Notes: generated by a model not told the origin, from the letters alone. Positions 26,415-34,912 are shown, counted from the stretch's first letter. The stretch: DNA of 64,000 nucleotides from CAZJHD01 sp964545855 (GCA_964545855.1 CAZJHD010000005.1:1-64000); one strand, 5' to 3'. Numbers and translations are program-made.

Positions 26415-26540
26415 AGGAGGCGCGCCGAAGGACGTCCAACGCCGTTCCGACGGCGCCCTTCCCCACGATGCGCGTCGCTCCGCGTCCTCGTGTCTCGTGG
26501 TCGCGTGTGCGGTCTCCGCTCTCACGGCTCCGCCTTCGCG

Positions 26541-26583
26541 CCTCCTTCTCCTCTCTTCTCCTCCCTTCCTCCCTTCCTCCCTC
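26541..26583 (+). repeat. 43-nt uninterrupted pyrimidine tract
   Basis: Within the 217-bp gap between xerD and tRNA-Glu, 26541-26583 contains only C and T on the plus strand, with repeated CCTCCCTT-like units. It could form triplex (H-DNA) or pause polymerase. The rest of the gap shows no reading frame or conserved motif. Confidence 0.7.
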
Positions 26584-26631
26584 GATTCCTCGATCGATCC
26601 CTCGAGCGTCGGCGGTCTCCATCGCTCGGCG

Positions 26632-26709
26632 TGGCGTCCCCAACGGGATTCGAACCCGTGTCCTCACCTTGAAAGGGTGATGTCCTAGGCCTGACTAGAC
26701 GATGGGGAC
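26632..26709 (-). tRNA. trnE: tRNA-Glu (anticodon TTC)
   Basis: On the minus strand the acceptor GTCCCCA pairs with TGGGGAC, the anticodon stem TCACC/GGTGA closes the loop CTTTCAA with anticodon TTC (reads GAA/GAG), and the T arm is GGGTTCGAATCCC. G73 is followed by an encoded CCA at 26634-26632. The gene is isolated from other RNA genes. Confidence 0.97.
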
Positions 26710-26754
26710 GTGGATCGAGCGAACGACGATACCCGCGGAATTCGGAAATGCGCC

Positions 26755-26782
26755 TTGAGAGTTTCGTTCCGGCCGGTAGAAC
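26755..26782 (+). promoter_or_regulatory. Possible sigma70-type promoter
   Basis: TTGAGA and TAGAAC separated by 16 bp in the 264-bp gap upstream of the two ATP-grasp ligase genes. It matches consensus at 4 of 6 positions in each box. It is the best candidate for the operon promoter, but in a GC-rich genome such matches are weak evidence. Confidence 0.3.
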
Positions 26783-26973
26783 CCCGAAAGTCGCGTGACG
26801 AGTAGGCATCTCTCGTTCAGCCATTCGAGATCGTTCATCGAAGGCCCGCAGAGAGCGGTCCCAGGGGATTCCGCCGACCGAGTCGAGCCGGCACGCTCAA
26901 TCCTCTTGTGGCGCGCGCATGGGGGAAGCACCAGAGCCGCGCTCGCGAACGAACGCGTGAGGGAAGGATCGCG

Positions 26974-28065
26974 ATGAGGATCGCCCTCGTGCACAACGCG
27001 AAGGGAACGCCTCCGCCCGGCATCGATTCCCCGGAGTCGCGCGACGCGTGGCGGGGCGAGCTGAGCGAGGAGGAGCTCTTCGCGGAGTGTGATGCGCCGC
27101 ACACGATCGCCGCCCTCGCGAGCGCCATCGCCGCGGGAGGCCACGACGTCGTTCCGCTGGACGCGGACGGCGGCCTCTTCGAGGCGCTGCGTACGGGAGC
27201 GTTCGATCTCGTCTTCAACCTCGCCGAGGGTCTGCGCGGAGAGGCACGCGAGGCGCAGGTGCCGGCGATGCTCGAGTTCCTCGGGCTCCCCTACACGGGC
27301 TCCGGCCCGATCGCGCTCGCCCTGGCGCACGACAAGGGGCGCGCGAAGGAAGTCTGGAGCGCCCACGGGATCGCCGTGCCGCGGGGCTTCCGGGTCGAGC
27401 CCGGGGACGCCGTTCCCAGCGAGACGCCGTCGACGGCACCGTGGATCGTGAAGCCCGTCGCCGAGGGCTCGAGCAAGGGCGTGCGCGACCGGAACGTGGT
27501 GCGCAGCGCCGACGAGCTTCGGGAGCGCGTCCGCGAGGTGCACGACCGTTTCCGCCAGGCGGCTCTCGTCGAGGAGTTCCTGGAGGGGCGCGAGTTCACC
27601 GTCGCGCTCCTCGGCAATCCGCCGCGCGTCCTCCCCATCACGGAGATCGACTTCGCGGCTCTCCCCGCGGGCGCGGAGCCCATCTACTCCTACGAGGCGA
27701 AGTGGATCTGGGACGTCCCGGAGAAGCCCCTCGCGATCTTCCACTGCCCCGCCGTCCTCGAGCGGGAGCTCGAGCAGCGCATCGGCGATCTGGCCGTCGC
27801 CGCTTTCGAGGCACTCGGCTGCAGGGACTGGGCCCGAGTGGACGTGCGGCTCGACGCGTCGGGAGCGCCGCGGATCCTCGAGATCAATCCGCTGCCGGGA
27901 ATCCTCCCGAATCCCGAGGAGAACTCCTGCTTCCCGAAGGCGGCTCGCGCCGCCGGAATCGACTACCGGCGGCTGATCCTCGACGTGGTGGAGGCCGCCC
28001 GCGGCCGCGCGTCGGCCGCGCAGGCTTGCGACGCCGTCGCGGCACGCGGGAAGGGAGCCCGATGA
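26974..28065 (+). CDS. ATP-grasp ligase, D-alanine-D-alanine ligase family (A)
   Basis: A 363-residue carboxylate-amine ligase. N-terminal pre-ATP-grasp domain ends with VFNLAEGLRGEAREAQVPAMLE, the family's EG-R--E pattern. The ATP-grasp core has PWIVKPVAEGSSKGV (nucleotide-binding lysine), EEFLEGREFTVALLG, and RVDVRLDASGAPRILEINPLPG carrying metal-binding D, E and N. Start ATG 26974 with AAGGA about 6 bp upstream. It is first of four coupled genes with an ATGA overlap to the second ligase. True Ddl makes D-Ala-D-Ala, but no mur genes are here and the partners are a GNAT and KamA, so a different dipeptide-like product is more likely. Confidence 0.88.
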   Translation: MRIALVHNAKGTPPPGIDSPESRDAWRGELSEEELFAECDAPHTIAALASAIAAGGHDVVPLDADGGLFEALRTGAFDLVFNLAEGLRGEAREAQVPAMLEFLGLPYTGSGPIALALAHDKGRAKEVWSAHGIAVPRGFRVEPGDAVPSETPSTAPWIVKPVAEGSSKGVRDRNVVRSADELRERVREVHDRFRQAALVEEFLEGREFTVALLGNPPRVLPITEIDFAALPAGAEPIYSYEAKWIWDVPEKPLAIFHCPAVLERELEQRIGDLAVAAFEALGCRDWARVDVRLDASGAPRILEINPLPGILPNPEENSCFPKAARAAGIDYRRLILDVVEAARGRASAAQACDAVAARGKGAR

Positions 28066-29171
28066 TCGCCACGCCGAAGACCGCCCCGCGCGCTCGGGCG
28101 ACGGCGCACGCTCCGCGTCCCTATCGCGTCGGCGTCGCGGTGTCGCTGCCGGTGCGCGAGAAGCTGCGCGACCCGGCCGTGCTCGCGGCCTACCAGGGAG
28201 CCATCGATTGCGGCGAGCAGGCCGTGGTCGCCCTCGGGGAAGCGCGGCACGAGGCGTTCCTCCTGGCCGTGCACGACGACGCCCAGGAGGCGATCGCTCG
28301 GCTGCAGGACGAGCGCGTCGACGTCGTGGTGAACTTCGTGGAGGAGATGGGAGGCCGCGCCGCCGGAGAGGCGGACTTCGCCGAGGCGCTCGAGCGCTCG
28401 GGGCTGCCCTTCACGGGGTCGAGCGCTCGCACCCTCCTCCTCACGCTCGACAAGGGCGAGAGCAAGCGCTGCCTCGCGCATCACGGGATCCCGGTTCCCG
28501 ACCATCGCACCGTCCCTCCGGGCGAGCCCGTCGAGTGGCCGGACGCGTGGCTGCCGGCGATCGTGAAGCCGGTCCACGAGGACGGGAGCATCGGCGTCGA
28601 GCGCGAATCGGTCTGCCGCGACGCGAACGCGCTGCGGGAGCGGGTGCGGATCGTGCACTCGCGATTCGAGCAGCCGGCGATCGTCGAGCGATTCGTCGAG
28701 GGGCGCGAGTTCAACGTCGCCCTCCTGGAGGGGAAGGCCCTCCCGCTCTCGGAGATCGAGTTCGGCGAGGTGGCACCGGAGCCGGGCCGCGCGCCCTTCC
28801 CCGGGATCGTCACCTACGACTCGAAGTGGACGCCCGGGAGCGCCGACGACCTGGCCACGAAGCCCGTCTGCCCCGCGCGAGTCGACGCGGCCCTCGAGCT
28901 CGAGCTGCGGCGCATCGCGGGAGAGACCTTCCGCGCCTTCGGCGTGCGCGACTACGGACGCGTCGACGTGCGCGTCGACGCCGAGGGGCGCCCCTTCGTC
29001 CTGGAGGCGAACGCGAACCCCGACCTCTCGGCCGACGCCGGGCTCGTGCGCGCGGCCGCCGTCGCGGGGATCGACCTCGCGCGGCTCTACGACCACATCG
29101 TTCGCCTCGCCGTCGCGCGGGCGCAGCAGCCGAGCCTCGCGCCTCCGACGCCCGAGGGGAGGTCTCGATGA
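28062..29171 (+). CDS. ATP-grasp ligase, D-alanine-D-alanine ligase family (B)
   Basis: A 369-residue divergent paralogue of the preceding gene. It keeps the core: NFVEEMGGRAAGEADFAEALE (equivalent to the EG-R--E segment), PAIVKPVHEDGSIGVE, VERFVEGREFNVALLEG, and RVDVRVDAEGRPFVLEANANPDL, where NANP replaces the usual NxxPG. The catalytic loop EDGS-IGV and altered metal loop suggest a substrate different from ligase A. The ATG overlaps the stop of ligase A, and its own stop overlaps the start of the acetyltransferase, so it is coupled both ways. Confidence 0.88.
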   Translation: MIATPKTAPRARATAHAPRPYRVGVAVSLPVREKLRDPAVLAAYQGAIDCGEQAVVALGEARHEAFLLAVHDDAQEAIARLQDERVDVVVNFVEEMGGRAAGEADFAEALERSGLPFTGSSARTLLLTLDKGESKRCLAHHGIPVPDHRTVPPGEPVEWPDAWLPAIVKPVHEDGSIGVERESVCRDANALRERVRIVHSRFEQPAIVERFVEGREFNVALLEGKALPLSEIEFGEVAPEPGRAPFPGIVTYDSKWTPGSADDLATKPVCPARVDAALELELRRIAGETFRAFGVRDYGRVDVRVDAEGRPFVLEANANPDLSADAGLVRAAAVAGIDLARLYDHIVRLAVARAQQPSLAPPTPEGRSR

Positions 29172-29713
29172 TCCTCGTGCGCGATCACCTTCCCGAGGAT
29201 CGAGCGTCCATCGAGCGCGTGCTGCGCGCGACGGGCGTCTTCTCGGAGGAAGAAGTCTCCGTCGCACTCGAGCTCTTCGATCTCACCGTGAGTGGACGCG
29301 ACCCCGACTACCGATTCCTCTGCGCCGAGTCGGAGTCGAATGAGCTCGTGGGCTATGTCTGCTTCGGCGAGATCCCGCTCACGCGTGGATCCTTCGACCT
29401 CTACTGGATCGTCGTCGACCCACATCACGGCCGGCGAGGCGCGGGACGCGCGCTCGTCGACGAGATGGCGGCCAAGCTCCGCGCCGAAGGTGGTCGAAAG
29501 GTCTATGTCGAGACCTCCTCCCGCGCTCCCTACTCGGCGGCCCGCGCGTTCTATCTGCGCTCGGGCTTCTCGCTCCTCGCCGAATACACCGATTTCTACT
29601 CGCCCGGCGATACGAAGGTCGTCTACGTACGCGACCTCGCCGCGGCCCCTCTCGATCGTTCAGCCGAACGAATCCGCGCCGACCACGTCGGCGAACCAGC
29701 AACCCTCCGATGA
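29168..29713 (+). CDS. GNAT-family N-acetyltransferase
   Basis: A 181-residue acyl-CoA N-acyltransferase. Motif A reads WIVVDPHHGRRGAGRALV (Q/RxxGxG/A for the CoA diphosphate) and is followed by a helix; motif B contains YSAARAFYLRSGFS. It starts at ATG 29168 inside the stop of ligase B and ends inside the start of the aminomutase gene. Beside a lysine 2,3-aminomutase, a GNAT could acetylate beta-lysine (as AblB does), but this protein is shorter than AblB as I know it. Another substrate made by the ligases is equally possible. Confidence 0.85.
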   Translation: MILVRDHLPEDRASIERVLRATGVFSEEEVSVALELFDLTVSGRDPDYRFLCAESESNELVGYVCFGEIPLTRGSFDLYWIVVDPHHGRRGAGRALVDEMAAKLRAEGGRKVYVETSSRAPYSAARAFYLRSGFSLLAEYTDFYSPGDTKVVYVRDLAAAPLDRSAERIRADHVGEPATLR

Positions 29714-30990
29714 CCGAGATCCGCAGCTCGACGCCCCACCGTCCTCAATCGAAGCGCAACCCGATCGACCCGCCAGCGCAGAGCGGAAAGAACGCGGCCG
29801 ACGCAGCGAAGGACGAGACCGGCCACGGCGCCGAGAAGACCTCCCTCGACTCGACGAAGGCGCGGCCGCCCCTGAATCGAGACAACACCGCTCCCGAGCT
29901 CTGGAACGACTGGCGCTGGCAGCTCCAGCATCGCTACGCGAAGCTCGACGACTACGCGGCCTGGATCGAGCTCACTCCCAACGAGAAGCGCGCGCTGAAG
30001 GGCTCCGAGGGTCTCTTCCGGACCCAGGTGACTCCGTACTTCGCGGAGCTCATCGACCCGACCAACGCGCGCTGCCCGATCCGGCGGCAGGTGATCCCGC
30101 TCTCCTCGGAGTTCATCGACAACGCGCACGACATGTCGGATCCGTGCGGCGAGGACGACCACTCCCCGGTGCCGGGGCTCGTCCACCGCTACCCCGATCG
30201 CGTCCTGATGCTCGTCACGAACGTGTGCGCGGCCTACTGCCGCTACTGCACGCGCAAGCGATGGGTCGCGAACGAGGACGCGGAGATGCCGCAGTTCGCG
30301 GAAGCCGTCGAGTACCTGAAGAAGCACAAGGAGATCCGCGACGTCCTCTTCTCCGGCGGCGACCCGCTCCTCTTCCCGGACGCGAAGCTCGAGCGGTACA
30401 TCGCCACGATCCGGGCGATCCCCCACATCGAGTTCATCCGCATCGGGACGCGGATCCCCTGCTTCCTGCCGCAGCGCGTCACGCCCGAGCTCTGCGCGAT
30501 GCTGAAGAAGTACCACCCCCTCTGGATGAGCGTGCACTTCAACGTCGCGAAGGAGCTCACGCCGGAGGCCGTGGAAGCCCTCGCGCGCCTCGCCGACGCG
30601 GGCATCCCGCTCGGCTGCCAGACGGTGCTGCTGAAGGGGATCAACGACAGCGTCTCCAAGATGAAGAAGCTCATCCACGAGCTCCTGAAGGCGCGCGTCC
30701 GTCCCTACTACCTCTACCAGTGCGACCCCGTGCTCGGCACGGCGCACCTGCGGACCTCCGTCGCCTCCGGCATCGAGATCATCGAGGGTCTCCGCGGGCA
30801 CACGACGGGCTACGGCGTGCCGACGTTCGTGATCGACGGACCGGGCGGCGGCGGCAAGGTGCCGATCTCCCCCGACTACGTCGTGAGCCGCAACGACGAG
30901 TCGATCACCATCCGCAACTTCAAGGGCGACCGGTTCACCTACCACGAGCCCGCCAAGCGGCGCGTCGCCAACTCCTCGAAGAACGGCTGA
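29710..30990 (+). CDS. kamA: Lysine 2,3-aminomutase-like radical SAM enzyme
   Basis: A 426-residue radical SAM, PLP-dependent aminomutase. C173, C177 and C180 form the CxxxCxxC iron-sulfur site (CAAYCRYC). The PLP lysine is K383 in PGGGGK. D339 (QCDPVLG) and D376 (VIDGPGGG) sit where lysine 2,3-aminomutase binds the substrate's side-chain amine, which supports lysine rather than glutamate as substrate. It would make beta-lysine from lysine, without oxygen. The first 60 residues are extra, charged and disordered. It is the last gene of the coupled operon that starts at 26974, with ATGA overlap to the GNAT gene. Confidence 0.9.
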   Translation: MTEIRSSTPHRPQSKRNPIDPPAQSGKNAADAAKDETGHGAEKTSLDSTKARPPLNRDNTAPELWNDWRWQLQHRYAKLDDYAAWIELTPNEKRALKGSEGLFRTQVTPYFAELIDPTNARCPIRRQVIPLSSEFIDNAHDMSDPCGEDDHSPVPGLVHRYPDRVLMLVTNVCAAYCRYCTRKRWVANEDAEMPQFAEAVEYLKKHKEIRDVLFSGGDPLLFPDAKLERYIATIRAIPHIEFIRIGTRIPCFLPQRVTPELCAMLKKYHPLWMSVHFNVAKELTPEAVEALARLADAGIPLGCQTVLLKGINDSVSKMKKLIHELLKARVRPYYLYQCDPVLGTAHLRTSVASGIEIIEGLRGHTTGYGVPTFVIDGPGGGGKVPISPDYVVSRNDESITIRNFKGDRFTYHEPAKRRVANSSKNG

Positions 30991-31081
30991 ACGGTCGCGG
31001 AAGAATCGGCGCCGGGCCTGCGGCGGCGATCCGTTCACGACCCCTGACCGATCGCGAGCGGTCCGCGCGCCCACTGCAGGG

Positions 31082-31232
31082 CGCTGAAGAAGGGCTTCGC
31101 AGAGCGAGCGCGAGGAAACGTTGCGCAGTGCGAGGCGCGTCGCCGCCGCCGTATCCAGGCGATACGTCGGCGGCGGCGCAACGACGCAATGGGCGACGAG
31201 GCCCGCGCGCAGCTCGAATGCCTTCTTCAGCG
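31082..31232. repeat. About 150-bp palindromic element with terminal inverted repeats
   Basis: Twelve bases CGCTGAAGAAGG at 31082-31093 are exactly inverted at 31221-31232. Inside is a strong imperfect hairpin: 31141-31151 pairs with 31168-31178 (11 bp of CCG-rich sequence) and 31151-31155 with 31161-31165, around a short loop. Outer parts (for example the GTTGCG / GACGCAA segments) pair incompletely. This terminal-repeat plus nested-hairpin form suggests a non-autonomous mobile element or dispersed palindromic repeat. It lies 91 bp after kamA and 6 bp before the stop of the convergent EboE-like gene; it could also terminate both. Confidence 0.75.
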
Positions 31233-31237
31233 TCCTG

Positions 31238-32422
31238 TTAGCGCGTGGACCGCAGCGCGGTCTCCGCGTACTCGAGCTCGCGCGCCATGGTCTCGATGAC
31301 GGCGGCGTCGTCGGCGGGCGGCTCCGGGAGAGCGCCGAGCGTGTAGGTCTCCACCTCGACGCAGTCCGTCGCGTCCCCGGCGATCGCCAGCGCGCTCGCG
31401 AGCTCCCCGCGCGTCGTCTCGAGGGGCCCTGACCGCTCGAGGAAGATCGGAAGGTGGAAGTGAGTGCGGATCTCCTTCACCTCGCGGAGGAAGGCGCCGT
31501 CGTCGAGAGCATCGGCGAGGTCTCGACGCGCGACGACCTGCCCGCTCGCCTTCCGTCCGAAGGTCTGGTGGAGGTAGCGCGGCTCCGCGAAAGCGCGCAG
31601 GCGCGCGAGCCCCTCGGGGCTCGACGACGGACCGCGGAGCGACGGCGCGACGGACGCCTGGATCTTGCCGATGGGGATCCCCGCGGCCCGCAGGCGCGCG
31701 ATGGACTCCGCGATCGGCTCGAACTCGACGGCCTGGTGGCAGACGTCGAAGCAGACGCCGAGGTAGCGGCGCGACGCGCTCTCGAGCCATCCCCGGTGGA
31801 CGCTCCACTCCAAGGCCGCCGTGCGGAGCGGGCCGGACCACATGCGCTCGAAGAACGGAATCAGCTCGGCGACCGTCTCGAGGCGCGAGAGCGGCTCGGG
31901 CTCCACGGAGAGCACGATGCGGCGTCCCGACTCCTCCTCCAGGCGCGCCAGGTCGAGCGACATGCGGAGCCACGCGCGCGCGATGCGGTCGTCTCCTTCC
32001 GGGGAGACGCCGAACTCCTTGAAGGTGCCCGTGTGGGTTGAGACGGAGCCGGTCGCGCCCCGGGGCAGGAGGTGCGCGAGGATCGTGCAGGCCGAGAGCG
32101 TGTACTCCCGCCGCGACGGCTCCTCCCACGTCGGGCGGAAGACCGCCTCCTTCACGACGGCGCCGTGGAATCCGCCGAAGGGGAACGCGTTCAGCGTCAC
32201 CACGGAGATGCCCCACTGCCGGCACCGATCGGCGAACTCCGGGAGCGCTCCGGGCGCCGCGAGATCCTGCGTCGCACGCGCGGGCAGATGGAGACCGAGG
32301 GGCAGCGTCTCGAGCCGCCTCCGCGCGCGAAGCGGGACGCCGAATCGCTGCAGGGCCGACGTCACGTCGGCGAGGGTCTCGCTCGGGAAGAGGTTCGTGC
32401 AGTAGGTGAGCGTGGGCGGCAT
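31238..32422 (-). CDS. eboE: EboE-like TIM-barrel protein (metabolite traffic family)
   Basis: A 394-residue xylose-isomerase-like TIM barrel. The start LTYCTNLFPSETL, then TLNAFPFGGFHGAVVKEAVFRPTWEE, and LPRGATGSVSTHTGTFKE resemble EboE, a protein of the ebo/eb gene set linked to export or traffic of a metabolite. Conserved residues further on include EPEPLSRLETV, VCFDVCHQAVEFE and the terminal VEVETYTLGALPE. Here it stands alone: no eboA, eboB, eboC or eboD is adjacent. ATG 32422 is a good start, and tRNA-Lys lies just upstream. The function of even the well-studied homologues is uncertain. Confidence 0.8.
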   Translation of the reverse strand: MPPTLTYCTNLFPSETLADVTSALQRFGVPLRARRRLETLPLGLHLPARATQDLAAPGALPEFADRCRQWGISVVTLNAFPFGGFHGAVVKEAVFRPTWEEPSRREYTLSACTILAHLLPRGATGSVSTHTGTFKEFGVSPEGDDRIARAWLRMSLDLARLEEESGRRIVLSVEPEPLSRLETVAELIPFFERMWSGPLRTAALEWSVHRGWLESASRRYLGVCFDVCHQAVEFEPIAESIARLRAAGIPIGKIQASVAPSLRGPSSSPEGLARLRAFAEPRYLHQTFGRKASGQVVARRDLADALDDGAFLREVKEIRTHFHLPIFLERSGPLETTRGELASALAIAGDATDCVEVETYTLGALPEPPADDAAVIETMARELEYAETALRSTR

Positions 32423-32455
32423 CGCGTCGGGCGCGCGCCGCCCGGGGGAGTTCGA

Positions 32456-32531
32456 TGGTGGGGGCGGTGGGACTCGAACCCACGGCCAACTGCTTAAAAG
32501 GCAGCTGCTCTGCCGATTGAGCTACGCCCCC
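32456..32531 (-). tRNA. trnK: tRNA-Lys (anticodon TTT)
   Basis: On the minus strand the acceptor GGGGGCG pairs with CGCCCCC, the D arm is GCTCAATCGGCAGAGC, the anticodon loop CTTTTAA gives TTT (reads AAA/AAG), and the T arm is GTGGGTTCGAGTCCCAC. A73 is followed by an encoded CCA at 32458-32456. Confidence 0.98.
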
Positions 32532-32609
32532 GGGAGGCGCCGGCGAGGATACCAATCGGAGCCACGCTGCCGACTCGAACGGGAGCGACGGGCCGTCGAG
32601 CGCCCGTCG

Positions 32610-33185
32610 TCAGATCGTCAGGATCTCTTCGGTCTTCTTCTTGAGGATCTCGTCGATCTGCGCCTCGAACTCCTTCAGCTTCGCGTCGACCTCCTCCTTC
32701 AGCTGCGCGGTGAAGTCGTCGGTGAGGTCTCCGCCGGCGTTGGCGTCGACGGCGGCCTTGTTCGCGTCGCGACGCAGGTTGCGCAGCGCCACTTTCGTCT
32801 CGTTCGCCATCTCCTTCGCCTTGGCCGCGAGCTTCTTGCGCTGCTCCTCCGAGAGCGGAGGCAGGTTGATGCGGACGACCTTGCCGTCGTTCGAGGGGTT
32901 CACGCCGAGGTCGCTCGTCTGGATCGCCCGCATGATGTCCTTGATCGAGCCGGCGTCGAACGGCTTGATCGCGATCGTGCGCGGCTCGGGGATGCCGATC
33001 TGCGCGAGTTGCTTCAGCGGCGTCGACGACCCGTAGTACTCCACCTGGATCCGGTCGACGAGCGCGGGCGACGCGCGCCCCGTCCGGAGGCCCTGGAGCT
33101 GCTCGCCGAGGTATCGCGTCGCCTTCTCGAGACCTTCCTCCATCTCGAGGAGGATCATCGTGTAGGAATCGGGAACTGCGCTCAT
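32610..33185 (-). CDS. frr: Ribosome recycling factor
   Basis: A 191-residue protein, close to the family's usual 185. It dissociates post-termination ribosomes with EF-G. Visible: the long three-helix bundle domain, LRTGRASPALVDRIQVEYYG, TPLKQLAQIGIPEPRTIAIKPFD, and RINLPPLSEEQRKKL. The C-terminus EEILKKKTEEILTI closes the last helix. It is last of the rpsB-tsf-pyrH-frr group on the minus strand, 49 bp after pyrH. Confidence 0.97.
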   Translation of the reverse strand: MSAVPDSYTMILLEMEEGLEKATRYLGEQLQGLRTGRASPALVDRIQVEYYGSSTPLKQLAQIGIPEPRTIAIKPFDAGSIKDIMRAIQTSDLGVNPSNDGKVVRINLPPLSEEQRKKLAAKAKEMANETKVALRNLRRDANKAAVDANAGGDLTDDFTAQLKEEVDAKLKEFEAQIDEILKKKTEEILTI

Positions 33186-33234
33186 GGCATGCGTCTCGTG
33201 GAACGGTGGGTCGGGCGATCGGGGCGTGACGGGA

Positions 33235-33939
33235 TCACTGGACCCGCGTGCCGATGGGCACGCCCTTCACGACCTTGTCGAGGTTGCCGGGCTGCTTGCC
33301 GTTGAAGACGACGATCGGCAGGTGGTTCTCCATGCAGAGCGTCACCGCCGTCATGTCCATCACGGCGAGCCGCCGCTCCAGCACCTCGCGATAGGTGAGG
33401 TTGTCGAAGCGAACGGCCTTCGGATTCGACTTCGGATCGGCGTCGTAGACGCCATCGACCTTCGTCGCCTTCAGCAGGACGTCCGCGTCGATCTCCGTCG
33501 CGCGCAGCGCCGCGCAGGTGTCCGTCGTGAAGTAGGGATTGCCGGTGCCACCGGCGAAGATCACGACACGGCCCTTCTCCAGGTGCCGCAGGGCCCGGCG
33601 GCGGATGAACGGCTCCGCCACGGCGCGCATCTCGATGGCGGAGAGCACGCGCGTCGGTCGGCCGAGCCTCTCGATGGCGTCCGAGAGAGCGAGCGCGTTG
33701 ATGACGGTGGCGAGCATCCCCATGTGGTCCGCCGTCACCCGATTGATCCCGGTCTTCTCGAGCGCGTTCCCGCGGACGATGTTCCCGCCGCCGACCACGA
33801 CGCCCACCTCGACTCCCTGCTCGGTGACGGCCGTCACCTGCCGTGCGATCGAAACGATCTCTCCGGGGTCGAGACCGCCGACCGACTCGTCGCAGAAGGA
33901 CTCACCGGAGAGCTTCAGGAGGATGCGGTTGTAGACCAT
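33235..33939 (-). CDS. pyrH: UMP kinase
   Basis: Phosphorylates UMP to UDP. The 234-residue amino-acid-kinase-fold protein shows RILLKLSGESF at the start, VGVVVGGGNIVRG, ADHMGMLATVINALAL, IFAGGTGNPYFTTDTCAALRA and LLKATKVDGVYDADP, then NGKQPGNLDKVVKG. This is the bacterial hexameric type, unrelated to eukaryotic UMP kinases. It lies between tsf and frr, the classic order. Confidence 0.98.
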   Translation of the reverse strand: MVYNRILLKLSGESFCDESVGGLDPGEIVSIARQVTAVTEQGVEVGVVVGGGNIVRGNALEKTGINRVTADHMGMLATVINALALSDAIERLGRPTRVLSAIEMRAVAEPFIRRRALRHLEKGRVVIFAGGTGNPYFTTDTCAALRATEIDADVLLKATKVDGVYDADPKSNPKAVRFDNLTYREVLERRLAVMDMTAVTLCMENHLPIVVFNGKQPGNLDKVVKGVPIGTRVQ

Positions 33940-34111
33940 GGATCTCCGAGGGGAGTCGATCGGGGCCCCTCGGGGCGCGAGGAGGATACCCGCCGCCGAG
34001 CGCGGCCAAGAGAACGGCCAAGGACAGCGGCGACGAGGCAGCGTCGGCGCCGCGGCTCGCGCGCGCTGCTCCGGTGCGGCTCCTCCCGCGCGGGCCGCGC
34101 CCGCGATGCTG

Positions 34112-34714
34112 TCAGGCGCCGATCTCGAAGCGGGCGAAGCGCCGCACGACGATGTTCTCGCCGAGCTTCGCGATGAGTTCCTTGGCGACCTGCTCGACGG
34201 TCTTCGAATCGTCGTGGATCCAGGGCTGCTCCAGCAGGACGACGGCCTTGCGGAAGGCCGCCACCTTGCCCTCGACGATCTTCTCGAGGACCTGCGGCGG
34301 CTTGCCCTTCACGGCGTCGCTCTCGCGCGCGATGCGGCGCTCGGCCTCCAGCGCTTCCTCGGGGATCTGATCGGCGCGCACGTACTCCGCGCGCGGCACG
34401 GCCGCCGTGACGTGCATGGCGAGCCCCTTCACGAAGGCCAGGAACTCGTCGTTGCGCGCGACGAAGTCGGTCTCGCAATCGACCTCGACCAGCGTGCCCA
34501 CCTTCTGGTTGTGGTGGATGTAGGCGAAGACGCGCCCCTCCTTCGCCTCGCGGCTGAGCTTCTTCTCCGCCGAAGCGAGGCCCTTCTTGCGCAGGATCTC
34601 GATCGACTTGGGGATGTCGCCGTTCGCCTCCACGAGGGCGTTCTTGCAATCCATCATCTTCGCCCCCGTCTGGTCGCGGAGGAGACGGACGTTCTCGGCG
34701 GAAATGGTCGTCAT
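34112..34714 (-). CDS. tsf: Translation elongation factor Ts
   Basis: Nucleotide-exchange factor for EF-Tu. The 200-residue length marks the short, Thermus-like form rather than the 280-residue proteobacterial one. Visible: UBA-like N-terminal domain with LRDQTGAKMMDCKNALVEANGD, then ETDFVARNDEFLAFVKGLAMHV with the phenylalanine contacting EF-Tu. ATG 34714 follows GGAGAAG; an upstream ATG at 34729 is less likely. It lies 266 bp after rpsB, the gap being filled with palindromic repeats. Confidence 0.97.
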   Translation of the reverse strand: MTTISAENVRLLRDQTGAKMMDCKNALVEANGDIPKSIEILRKKGLASAEKKLSREAKEGRVFAYIHHNQKVGTLVEVDCETDFVARNDEFLAFVKGLAMHVTAAVPRAEYVRADQIPEEALEAERRIARESDAVKGKPPQVLEKIVEGKVAAFRKAVVLLEQPWIHDDSKTVEQVAKELIAKLGENIVVRRFARFEIGA

Positions 34715-34912
34715 GGTGCGCTTCTCCATCGATCGATCGAATGAAAGTCGGGTACGGGCCGTCGTCGCCGTCGCGCTGCCCGGGTCGCGGGTGGCGCGAG
34801 GCGCGGTCCCGGAAACGGAGTCGGGCGCTTCGTCTCTTCGCTCTCGGAGCGAAGTCACGAGATCAGCGCGCGACCGAGCCGGTCCCGATCGCGACCGGCC
34901 CCATTGCAGCCA

